Assembly: GCA_038503075.1 (NCBI GenBank)
Contig: JBCAML010000009.1
Coordinates: 1,860,001-1,924,000, forward strand
Direction: 5' to 3'
From: Gyromitra esculenta
Taxonomy: Eukaryota; Ascomycota; Pezizomycetes; Pezizales; Discinaceae
Length of the DNA stretch: 64,000 bases
Positions 35,574-47,031 of the stretch are shown here, piece by piece. Position 1 is the first letter of the stretch. Every line of letters begins with the position of its first letter. The translations under genes were made by a program, and so were the position numbers. The notes under the pieces were generated by a model. It was given only the letters and a program-made list of their open reading frames with translations. It was not told the origin of the DNA and ran no database searches.

Positions 35574-38527
35574 GACTACTAAATCAAGCGGTGTTTTGAG
35601 TTGGGACCCTAACTAAACGGGAAGAAGCGGAAAGTAAAACACTCGATACCTGTGACCAGGCTCCGGAGGTAACCAAGCATTTGAATCAGTCCTCTCGTTA
35701 TTCCCTGGGTTTCTCTCCAATCCAAGCAGCCGACGAGCCATATTTGATGCATCTTTGGAGAATATATTCCTATTTGTCCCGAATTTGTCTAAAGACACGA
35801 CACGCAGACATTTAATGACACTCCAAGGACCCTTGTTGGCCTTTGACCCGGACCAAAGACATAACTATGCATGCATAACGCCGGCGACAAGAAAGAAGGC
35901 GTTTGAAAGGTTGGGGTCGGTCGTGTGGAGTAGACGCTAGTGAAATGGGTTGATGATTGATGTGCAATATCTCACGAGGGGGCTCACTGGAGCCTGATCC
36001 ACCATTTTATGCAGGCTTATGCAGCAAACTCAAATGGAACGTCGAGCCGGAAATAAAATAACGCATTTTTTGAAGGTCGAATTTTTAGAAGAGTGCATCA
36101 GGGATGGTTGATACGCAACTATTTATTGGAAACACCTTTATCAGTACTGGAGATGTTCATGCAGTGTACGCTCCACAGATCTAACGATAGATAATGGATC
36201 CTTACAGCTGAAATTGCGGTGCAGTGCTTGCGTACATATAAACCTGGAAGCTTATCGGAGGCCGGGGCTTTCTACAAACAAAGCGCGAAACAATCAAGAT
36301 AGCTAAGGATTAGAGAAACTGTTATCTCTCGTACCTTGTGCACAAAACTTGTGTCTACCTGACAGGGCAAAGATGCCCACACTCCTAACACAATAACTGA
36401 CCGAATCGAAACATGGATTTTGCGGCGGAGTAAGTCGGACAGAAGGGATTAAACCCTGACGGCAAATGAGGCTAGTGAAATCCATCTTGGTGATATTCTT
36501 CAAGGATCCCCAAGACCGAGATACCATACACATACATATGTATAGCGGTCTGCAAGCAGTGTTTTCTTGGCTGATCAAGCGAGACCGCTAAAACCTGGTT
36601 TACTGTCGTGGAGAATTCTAACGAGGAGGGAGTAACTCATACGCAACGACCGGAAATTCGTGCTATTTGTTACCGAGTCTTGAGTCTCCAAGACACGGGA
36701 GCACAATACTTGATAGTAAAGACTTTATTCATTTCTTTTGCTCTATTCCTCCTGTTTCTTTCTCACGATACACGCTGGGTGTGTCACTGGAGCTCGTTTT
36801 TTTCCAGACCAGGTTTCGGGCCATTTCATTTTCTCGCATCAGCTTCCTTCTGTGCGGCTAATGCCAAGGGTGTCTTAGTTTTCTTCAGCCTAGTTTTGGA
36901 AGCGAAGATCCCGGAAAAGCGTTTAAGCGGATTATTCATGAGCAGTGAGAAATCCGGAACGCCTCATTGGGGCGTCGGACATGTCGGGCGGGGGAGGTGG
37001 GGAAAGCCGAAGATTAGCAGAGACCTATGCCGGCCTTTTTTCCGTTCGACCGTAGCCATAGATAGACGCGCTGGCCGCAAGACGGAGGGTACTCTTAAGA
37101 ACATACATGCTGTGCGACTCCTGGCAGCGAGTTCCTGGAATTAACGGAAAGGATCGAGTAGCAGTATTATGCATGTACCACCAGCATTCAGAGTTTTGAG
37201 GTATGGGGATGTTGGATGGACAGGCTTACTAAATGATTTGAGGGGAGGGGCTGGACTGGGGTGCCGTGGTGGGCCCATTCTAAGATCCTGGTCACGAGAA
37301 GGTAAGTCCGTTGTTGAGACTACCAAAACGCACCGTATCCCAACACTCTTCCAAGACCTCACGATGGTTGGAATTGAGTGGCTTTCGCTTACCAGACGGA
37401 TGATGAACTCATGCTTGGGTTGGGTGCTCACGAGCGCTTTCAAGCGGCTCGCAGTTCTGCATAAGGCAAACTTGGCACTCTCGGTAAAGCGAGTTGCTAA
37501 TGGACACTTGAAGCGGTTCCCTTTGCCCCTTTGTGGGGGAGTAATAGAACGAGGAAGTAGAGAGAAGGGAAGGGGGAGAAGGAAGATGAGGAGGGGCACG
37601 CGATCTCTTCTCTTCCCTCCCTCCTCCTCGCTCGCTCCAAATTAGGTAGGATGGGAAAGTCAAGCTGCAATCACATGCATGCGCGACTAAGGCAGCTTGC
37701 TTCATTGCCCATCCGTCATCAAACAAAGAAGACCCTTGTTTTTTTTCCTACAATTTTTCGTGTTGAGGTTGGTAGTCAACGCACGTCCGTTGTTGGGTGA
37801 GTGATGGAGGAGAGGGGAGAGTGACATGGAAGAGCTGCTCTGGATTCGCAGAGCTCTCCGTTGCTGACATGCTGAGTTGATCAGCGACAATAGATGATTA
37901 GTCCAGGGCCATAGCGTACCATTTGCCCCACAAAAGACGTTTTCTGTGCCGTTCCTGGGGAGTTCCACTAGAGAGAACACCGTACACAATCTACAGACAA
38001 ACATACGGACGGAAGAAGTAGGAGGGTGTAACAAACATGGGTCAGAATCTATGTATGTGTGTATGTATGTATGTATGCATGTACAAAGGGATAATAAACC
38101 TCAAGAAGAGGAGGGCAAGAGCTGCTGTAGAACCAAGTCTGGGCATGGCGGGTCACCAAGCCTCAATTGATTGATTGATTGTCGCTTCCTTCCTGGGAGG
38201 GTTACGGTGGATACCCAGAAATGCCTCGTGTAGCAGCTAGTCCAAAGAGGTGCGTACATCACGGATACGTAAGATTCTTGCCTGCTCATGCTTTTCCCAT
38301 TTATGTGCATCAGCTGTAGTGAAGTCCTCTTAGCAGCTGCCTCTAACTATTCCGTTCGCCCGTCCCCCGTCGTCTGATGTATACATACCCGTCCTTCCCC
38401 AGATTTCCCTTTCGCCCCACCGGTTCTCCTTCGCCTTTCTTCATGCTTGCTGCTGCTGCGCCTTTATGACAGTAATTGAACGCTTGCAAGGAGTCTACCA
38501 GCAATATCACGCCTAAATTCTTTAGTT
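35574..38527. other. Gene-free region upstream of the Zn2Cys6 activator
   Basis: No supportable gene. Open frames at 36608-37144 (plus), 37169-37645 (plus) and 37141-37599 (minus) overlap and lack domains or splice logic. The last 1.5 kb is less TpA-rich, contains a TATG microsatellite and pyrimidine-rich blocks, and probably holds the promoter and long leader of the transcription factor. Confidence 0.5.
38050..38078. repeat. (TATG)n microsatellite
   Basis: About seven TATG units with one TGTG and one CATG variant, 450 bases upstream of the transcription factor ATG. Confidence 0.85.
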
Positions 38528-41500
38528 ATGGCTGTCAAGGAATCCTCCACTATTGTTTCCACTGCATCAGAAGATGTTGCGGTCTCTGACGCCACTGCTA
38601 CCGCTACCGCCTCTGCTGGGCAAAAGAGATCTTCTACAACCGCAGGAAACTCTTCAGGCCAAAACTTTCGTCCGGTAAAACGTCGAGCCTCGAAAGCTTG
38701 CCAATGTTGTCGAGCTCGAAAGGTTCGATGTAATGTGGTTGAGCATGGAGCTCCATGCACCAATTGTAGGTTGGACGAGGTCGAATGTATCATCACTGAG
38801 AGCAAGCGAAGAAAGTGAGTCACTTGCCACCTCAATTGTGCTGTCCTGGACACATAGCCTTTGAATGGTGAAATGAAAATGTACAGGATTAAAACTAACT
38901 GAAATTGTAGGAAGTTGTGGGGAACAAAAGTGGATTCTGCTGGTTCAGCTTCAGATACCGCTTCAGCTCCGAAAACTACTCCTACTGTTGCTATGGCATC
39001 ACATAAATCGCCCAGCGTGTCTCATCATCATGATCAACCACATGTTCACTCCCCATCAGCCATGTCAATTGATGGCAGTTCAGACAGAGAAAATGGCGGC
39101 CATGTGCCTCATATGATTTGTATGCCTAATCCTCCATGTGTAATCCAGAATCCTTTGAATTCCCCCTTGCCCAATCATCCGCACGTAGCAAACAGTATTC
39201 TTACATTTCTCTGCCCACCTCTAAAAGATCAAGCCCAGAGCCTTCGAATGGGTCTCAGCGACAGTCAAGAACGTGAACGACGTGCATCGTATGCATCATC
39301 ACATAGCTCTGTACCGTCTTTAACAAATTCTTTTTCTACACAAACTTCGATGACCTCAACCGTTCCACACCGTATCTCACGTCCCTCGCCAGCCGCGGCT
39401 ATCGATGCACTACCAGCGTTCATTAAACCAACACCGACTAGAATACCACCAGAGGACCTGGAGTATCTCGCAAAGAAGGGTGCATTGACACTCCCGTCTG
39501 AGCCATTGAGGAGCGAACTGCTGAATAGTCATTTCAATTTCGTACATCCGTATATGCCGCTTCTGAATAAGAGAGAGTTTCTCGATATTGCGACATCTGA
39601 AGATGGGGAGAAGGGGAAAATGAGTTTGTTGCTTTTCCAGGCGGTGATGTTTACTGGTAGTGCTGTACGTTCCCCCCCCGAAACTAAGCAAAACTTTCAG
39701 TTTCAAACTAAATGTATTGTTAGTTTGTCGACATGTCAAGTCTTCGGATGGCTGGATTCGCCACCCGCAAGGCTGCACGCAAAGCTTTCTTCACTAAAGT
39801 CAGGGTATGTAAAAATTTGAACGGCTAAGCTAACATAGGCTATCGAAATGGCTAACTGGTTCTGTGAAAAAGGCACTCTATGATTTTGATCATGAGCAAG
39901 ATCGCATGTCATTGGTTCAAACCCTTCTCCTCATGACCTATTGGTATGAAACCCCGGACGACCAAAAAGATACCTGGCACTGGATGGGTGTCGCGATTTC
40001 CCTTTGTCACACTATCGGCCTCCACCGCAACCCCGACAACTCGAACATGGATTCTAAGCGCAAGAAGTTATGGAAGCGAATTTGGTGGAGCTGTTTCATG
40101 CGGGATCGTTTGGTAGCGTTAGGGATGAGGAGACCGACTCGGATAAAGTGTGAGGACTGCGATGTGCCTATGCTCACGCTCGACGATTTCTCGATTGATC
40201 TTGAGGTGGATGGGGAGGGGGGAGACTCAGTATTTTGGAGCTACGAAGAGCGACAACAAAAGGAGAAGGAGGCGAAGAGACAGCGAGAACTGGCGATGAT
40301 GTGCATCGAAAAAGCGAAGTTATGTGTGTGCATCAGTCAGGTTCTATCCGCGCAATATTCGGTTCTGAACACCAACCAAGGAAGTTTGGCGGCGGACGGA
40401 AGCACCCGGACTACCATGATGCTCTTACCGAAGAAACTCGATCCAGAATGTTGTCAAGTTGTGAGGTGTGACGAAGAGTTGGCGAAATGGATAGGGGAAC
40501 TACCGGAAGAAGCACGCTATGTGCCAAGCCGGGCGAATGAATCGATGGATGATGTGCTCACTCTACACAGGAATTTGTTACATATGGTGTATTGGTATGG
40601 GATTATTAGACTTGCGAGCTCTGGGGATGTTGCTAATGTTTTCGTGTAGCACAACCGTAAGCGCCTTGCATAGGCCTCAAGTTCTTCCGTCTGCTCCGGC
40701 ACCCTGGCCAGCAAAGAATAACGCGGCCGAACTGCAAGAAGTATCCCGACGAAAAGTACGACAGGCTGCATCAGAGATCACTCGGATGGCCGAGGAGCTG
40801 ATCGAGCTTGACCTTGTCAAGTATCTGCCTACTACTGGGTAAGCGATTTCACCTAGTACTATCTCTTATCTTGGTTGCTAACGATATATGTAGAGTCACT
40901 GTCGTGCTCCCAGCGGTTATAATACACCTTCTCGACATCAAATCGTCCAATGCCGTAACTCGCGAACTCTCTCTCGAAGGCTTCAGTATTTGCATGCAGG
41001 TCATGCAAGGCCTTCGACAATCCTATTCCGCTGCCGACTATGCCACCCATTTCCTAGAAGCCGCAATTAAAAAGGCAGATATTCAAGTCTATGGTCACCG
41101 CAAATTTGGACACCGTAGACGTGCGAGACATAGAAACTTGGCACAACTCAGTACAGCCTCTCAGATGGGAAGCACAGCGGCTATATCAATTCCGGCTTCG
41201 GCGCCGCCTAGCACTGCAGCGTTAACGCCACCACCAGACCTGGAAAGCATGTCGCTAGATCCGTTGGGTGCTGGGAAGTCATTGGATGAAAACGAGCTGC
41301 AGTTCAAATTGGAGAGTTTTCTTCAAGCTCCTCCGTCGCCATCACATGACATGCCTCTGCAAAGCGCATTCAACATCGGATCCAATGGGCACAGCACCCT
41401 TCAGGCCCCTGTCGCAGCTGGCACAGACGACATGTTGTTCACCGACTCAACCCCGCATTTATCTATGCCTACCGACGGAGATAATGCAGAGCTTGATGCG

Positions 41501-41725
41501 CTCCTGATGCGAACAGATGACCAACAAAACGACCCGTTCTTGGGACACTACGAGGATTCGTTATCGGGAATGAATGGGAAAAATGGAGGAGCTTTTGGGG
41601 GGAGGGCATTTGATTTGATGGGAGAGTCAAGTAGTTGGTTGGAGGAGGATATGTCACGACTATTGGATGGAGTTGATTTTGACATCGATGATGTGATACA
41701 AGTGTTGGAAACTGAGATTAACTGA
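38528..41725 (+). CDS. Zn2Cys6 transcription activator, Ctf1/FarA-like, six exons
   Basis: Exons 38528-38814, 38911-39664, 39724-39804, 39873-40594, 40650-40838, 40894-41725 give 954 residues; every intron is GT-AG, 55-96 nt, most with a CTAAC-type branch site. The N-terminus carries a Gal4-type binuclear zinc cluster, C58-X2-C61-X6-C68-X8-C77-X2-C80-X6-C87, within KACQCCRARKVRC and PCTNCRLDEVEC, followed by a basic linker. The middle holds the fungal-specific regulatory domain (PF04082 type; TYWYETPDDQKDTWHWMG and SLCHTIGLHRNP). The C-terminal ~200 residues are acidic, polar and probably activating. The linker, HRPQVLPSAPAPWPAKN block and overall length resemble cutinase transcription factor 1 beta and FarA/FarB, nuclear activators of fatty-acid or cutin-monomer catabolism. 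Assignment within that family is from memory; the targets here are unknown. Exon 4 starts at a weak AAAAAG acceptor, chosen for frame and family match. Confidence 0.92.
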
Positions 41726-44700
41726 ATGGGAAAATTGGGAGTTGTCGGCTGGTTTCGATTTTGCAGGGATTTGGGGTTTTAGGGATTTCTTTTACTGGGT
41801 CTTCTGTTGAGGGAGTGGCATGGAGTTGATTTTGTTGAGGGTTGGTAACGATTCTTGTTATGATTTTCATTGTTACGCCTTAACACGGGACTTATGTTTT
41901 CTGTACGATGTTGAATACGTGTGTGGATAGATTTACATAGATCATGCAAATGAGAAATTAATTGCAAGAAACTGTTGCTCTCTTGAATTTGCGTGCCATC
42001 TACTCTGAGCTTTACGCCCTGGTCGTTGAAATTTATAGGGTTAGGGTTATAACTATCAGGAGGTCTCACCGTTTACAAATACGTGCGGGCGTCGGTGGTG
42101 GTATTGAAATATCGTATTGAGAATTAAAGGGTGATTTGAATTCATCAATATAGATTGAAACCGAGACATCAGAGTCTCTCCGTATTATTTTCGTTCAAGA
42201 ATGATTTCGAAGATTTCGATTTTGAGGTTTGTGGTACAAACAAAGGTACCGAGGCTGTTGCTATGGCATACTCACGGGGGGCCAACAAGGGACAAGACAA
42301 GGTACCCAACCTCCGTAAAGAAGTTTTAAATGTCTGCACGTATACGTATATACCAAGCTGGGGAGGGGGAGGGGTAATGCCTAGGCATACCTTTTAATCC
42401 CGTGAATAATTTAAGGGTACCCAGAATCCCCTACGCGTAAACTTCCGCGTCTACTTACATGTCAGCCAGTCGGTGACATATGCTCTTTCATCTGGGTTCG
42501 GTGATTCCGATCACTCTTTCTACCGCCTGTGTGAAAAAAAATATATATAATTTTTGTTTCCCGCACATATATATCCATGTACCTCAGGGATTAATCATGT
42601 GAGGTGAGAAGGTAGATACTTGTTTTCTAGTTGAGGCACTTTTTTTTTTTGGCATGCTTATTTAGGGGGGACTCAATCGTCATTCATAGCATACATGTAT
42701 ACATGTTGCTGCTAGGGGGGATGGGCCAGGCTAGCTCTTACGGTAGACGTCTTAGCACATGAACTGTGCAAGGCTGAGAGGCTAATGTGACTGTTACCTA
42801 CTCTTTGGAGCACAGGGGGAGGCGGGCAGCGGGTACCAAGTGTCGAGTGGTACGGTAATCATCAAGTTGATAGAATATTCTGAATTTTACCTGTGCTGGG
42901 CAGAAAGGAAAAAACAGAGGTTCATTGCTTGAGCACATCACATGTTTTGAATGAATTACGGGATCGATCTCATAAGGATTGTTGTGTATGCATATGCTCT
43001 GATCCTATACCCCCCAGGTTGCTTCCGCACGTGTTTGAGGTTTTTTTTGGTGGTCTGTGCGTGGAAAATAATTGTTCCATGCGGTTATTTTTATAAAAAA
43101 GGTTAGTCCGGAAACAATGGTGTTGCAGCCCTGTGTGGGGTAGTGGACGTGGATGGGGTTAGGGTTTTCACGTGCACTAACGGTACTCTCCGTGCCGCGG
43201 GGATCCTCAGCGTTGTATCGTGATGCTTTGTAGATGCTGTGCAGTCAGTAGGTAGCTATGGTTTTTCCCCAGAGAGCGTGGAGAAGCAACTACAACCGGA
43301 TCACATGTTACAGAACCCCCTGACTTGTGACCTCCGACTTCAGGGGAGGGTGTTGTCCAGCGTGGTTTCTTGGTTTTGGGCCGCGGGCAAGATTCTGTGC
43401 TGTTTCTAGGGTTTATTATAGCTAGTCTAGCAAATATACAGTAACTATTCCCCCTGTCGGTAGTCGTGACATGAGTGCAGATGTGGAGATTGGCTTCTCG
43501 TCCATCATCGCGAGTGGAACTAATATCACTCTTGGCTGGATAAACTCCGAGTATGATCTTACAGCGGAAGCAGCATTCTTCCAGTACATAACTTTGCATG
43601 CAAGCTTCTGCTTTGCACCTGCAGATTCGGCTGGGCTGTAGATCTGACCAATTTGCGGCTTGCATGTGCGATGAAATGTGTAAATGCCTGTTTATGAGCC
43701 TCAGGCTCACTTGACCGTCTAGGACTTTTGTGACTCGTACAGGTGCGCGTGTGAGAAAAGCCTTGATACTCTAATGACTGTGTCGCTAGTGAGGTGGGAT
43801 GTCAGGACTTTTCTTACAAGGCTGTACAAAACTTTATATTACGTTGTTTTATACGAGTGATATCATGTTTACCGGTTGATTTTTGACGTGCATGACAGGT
43901 GCATGAACCGAGGCTGAGATTAGGTTATATTTTTTGTGGCATCACAAATTCAGGGTGCGTGCATTCCCTGTTGGGTTTTTTTCTTTTCTTTTTGTAGCTC
44001 GTGGGTTTTTTTGTATACGCTTTATTAGTGTTTGCTATTGCTTACTGGGGCTAGAGATCCGGTTGAAATTATAGCTTGGCACTCGCTAATAAACATTGAG
44101 TAGGGTGTTGGGTTATAATTACCAACTCGTACTACAGCAGCATTAATAAAATTCTATAGGATTGTGTGATATATCTCCGAGCTAATAGCTACAGCGACAA
44201 CGGTCAATATTACTCAGTTGGGATATTAGTGGTAATAGATATTCTTTAGATGTCAACGAAATGAGGTGTCTCGAGAGCTCGTAAGTTTGTAGCTGTTTGC
44301 CACAAGATCAACCGAGTGATATAGGGTGAACGAATTTAGCATGTAAATCCCAGTTTATTTCGTCCAATAGCTTTCGTTAGTACTACCGGTCGGTGGTATA
44401 ATCGACTCAAGCTCTCGCGAGATCTAAGTCTTATAATCGTCGTGCGTGGGCTGTGTATGCATGTTTGATGTTAATGTTTTGATGTTTTACGAGGGGTAAT
44501 TCCAGTCATATAGCCAGCATCTCAAAAGCTACTAGATCTGGCCTAAGCTCAACATCTATGGGCCATTTTTATGCGCTAGTTCTATTGGTAAGATCATCAA
44601 GTTTATACGGACACTTAGTCATGTAGTTCACAGAACTCACTGTGAAATACGTGGATTGTAGTATTATCACTAGGAAATGAGATGTCTAGTAATCGATCAT

Positions 44701-45337
44701 AGTATAAAAACGCAATGGGCTGCTGCTTTAACCCCCATATCCCGACCTTATGAAGGGGGTGGGAAGCTATTGGTTGGAAATTTCGAGTGGTTTTGTATGA
44801 TGATATTTCAACCATATGCATCCTTATCACCCAATCTTATTTGGCTAAGATAGTAGCGTACTGAACAGACGGTAACTTATCTAGATGTATAGATATTAGG
44901 GTTAAAGCTCAAGAGTGTGGCTTGGTGAAGTGGGTCTGAGCTAATTGAACCCGATTTTTAGGTGCATACATTGCTCCTACTTTTCTTGCTGTTTTTGAGC
45001 TTTCTCCGTCGCATTCATACAAATGTTGAGGATCAAAGGCTGGCCATTCAGTTTGATTTGCTCACCGCTTTTGGGGATTCCGGAATTGTTTGATAACTCC
45101 GAAACTGTTTTCCGCGACATGACAGGGGGGTATGCTCGCATGAATAGTGATTACGCAGTGCGATTTGGCAGAACTCAACTTAGATTAAGAGGATAGGTCA
45201 CTTGGTAGCAACGAACGAGATGGGAGAAGTTTAGTACTAGTAATAGCTTTATTAAAATAGAGATTTAAAACCCAATAGTCCTCGCGTTAAGCTTTGTAGA
45301 TCGCCGCGTTACAGGTTAAAACATTTAATGTACATTC
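41726..45337. other. Gene-free region, 3.6 kb
   Basis: Begins with the 3' end of the activator transcript. An open frame of 167 codons at 43207-43710 (minus) has no recognisable domain or coding logic and is not called. Two TTAGGG units at ~42038-42052 are too few to be telomeric. Confidence 0.5.
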
Positions 45338-45721
45338 TTAGAATACAGCTCCATTGCTGAGAGTATATGATGGCCCTGCGGCGACTCCCAGCTCCTTCAT
45401 CGCTTCCTCTAGTTGCTCTGTCAGCCGGTTTGCCTCCTTCATTAATAGCACCAAGTCCTGCCCCTCGTATACCTCTGTCTCCTCGCTGTATGTAAAGTAC
45501 GCATCGGCCCCGCAGCGAAGGAAGTGATCAATTTTTGTAAAAACGGATTCTACTTCGCGTAAAAGCTGGGACTCAGAGACACAGCGATATCGCTTGCATG
45601 CGGTTTCGTACCGACAGCGAGCTTGAGCGGTAGTAGATTTGAGTGTTTTTAGTGTCTCGAGAGCTGTCTCTGTTGTTGGTTTGGGGCCACTACCGGGAAG
45701 CATAGAGTTATTTGATCCCAT
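45338..45721 (-). CDS. Unrecognised helical protein, 127 residues, single exon
   Basis: ATG 45721 to stop 45338. The frame is open further upstream to 45868, but this start was chosen because it follows a TATATATA box by about 95 bases and because the upstream codons contain the box itself. The protein starts MGSNNSMLPGSGPK, then is predicted mostly helical: TALETLKTLKSTTAQARCRY and EANRLTEQLEEAMKELG look amphipathic and coiled-coil prone. It has four cysteines, no signal peptide and no transmembrane segment. MGSNNS at the N-terminus has the MG-x-x-x-S pattern of an N-myristoylation site, which is only suggestive. It lies 1.3 kb downstream of the GH55 gene on the same strand in otherwise empty TpA-rich DNA. 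No homologue comes to mind; it may be a lineage-specific gene. Confidence 0.5.
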   Translation of the reverse strand: MGSNNSMLPGSGPKPTTETALETLKTLKSTTAQARCRYETACKRYRCVSESQLLREVESVFTKIDHFLRCGADAYFTYSEETEVYEGQDLVLLMKEANRLTEQLEEAMKELGVAAGPSYTLSNGAVF

Positions 45722-45814
45722 GTTTAAAACTTTGAAGTCTCCTGGATGATATAAACAAATGTAGTAGTATATCCGTGTATAGTGGGTTAAGGCGGACGGT
45801 TGGTGTGGTACGAA

Positions 45815-45822
45815 TATATATA
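45815..45822 (-). promoter_or_regulatory. TATA box of the 127-aa gene
   Basis: TATATATA on the minus strand about 95 bases before the chosen ATG at 45721. Confidence 0.45.
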
Positions 45823-47031
45823 GCACTCTGTGCTTGAAAACAGTTGGCTTAGAATGTACCTGTTTCAAGTTTTAAATGTTCATTTTGATATCTGTAGATT
45901 CAATTTTTCTGCTTTGTTGACTTATATTGTGAGTAATAAATCGAAGTTTGAAGATATGCAAGTAGTTTCTCTGCTACGCGTAGAAGACTATAGCCCGCAT
46001 TCTCTAAAAATTATATTTGTTCGACGATGTATGTTTCTGTCTATATCGTTGGTCAACCGTGCTGGGCGCGCCATTAAAATGAAAGGTGTGTTTAACTTTC
46101 TAGAATAAAGATAGACTACAAAATAGTAATGATTATGGATGACCTGCATGCACGCAGCTGCGTGGGAATCTATTATAGTGTGTGAAGAATTGTCGCTCTT
46201 AGTATTTCCTGTAGAGTTAGCTAAGCACTTGCTCAAGGAATCAAAATCTGCAAAGAATTCAAGACCGCAATTAAAAGTCTGGATTATACACGCTTGCAGG
46301 TTGTAATACATCAAATTCTATTAATTCAGTCCAGTTGGTTAGTTATGGTCAGACCTAGAGTGTCATTCAATGTTTTGGGTAAATACCATATCTAGGTCAG
46401 TCGAAATATAGTTTTTGAGGTTAATTCGTTGCAGGATCGAGAACTTATATAGTTAAAGTAGTATTATTGGCACGTCACCTGGAAGCTCTCATCAGTGTCG
46501 TTCGTGGCGGGGCGCGTGCACCAGTGTTGGGGAATTAAATACCCTCGGTCACCGAAACCACTGCCTTCGATGGTAATAGTAAATTGACGATATCCACGTA
46601 AAGCGCTTCGTGCAGCCCCGGAACGGGTCCTAACTAACAAAAAAAAGTGTTGAATGAAATAGTAGATAGTAATAAATAAATAAAGTGGTATTATCTATGA
46701 TTCTTTCATAACATGTCAGGTCAACTAACCTGGCGTGTTATATGTTAAGATATTAAGGGCATGATCGCGAATAGACTAACTTTACCTATAGTCCATGACT
46801 TCTAGGTTCCATACACCAGATTGGTAAATAAGTATGATTGTTTGAATAGCATTCATGGGATATCACTCATATCTTAGATGTTATTTTTTTCGCGAGCCAA
46901 GTTGCGAATCCCTAAAATGGCATCAAGAAATAGCACAAATATTGAATAAAAATTTGATTTTCTAACAGCTATATATATTTATATCTGAAATCCCGCTGTC
47001 GACTCATATCGTCCCATACTTCATTTCTCAT
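45823..47031. other. Intergenic region, 1.2 kb
   Basis: Open frames on both strands near 45830-46314 overlap and lack coding character. The right end is AT-rich and is probably the 3' untranslated region of the GH55 gene. Confidence 0.5.

Noticed and set aside
36608..37144. 178-codon plus-strand frame
   Set aside because: Starts at GTG, has no domain or splice context, and looks like chance coding in pyrimidine-rich DNA.
42038..42053. TTAGGG repeats (also near 3233 and 43160)
   Set aside because: One or two units only; not a telomere or a meaningful interstitial array.
43207..43710. 167-codon minus-strand frame
   Set aside because: No recognisable motif, no promoter signal, composition not protein-like.
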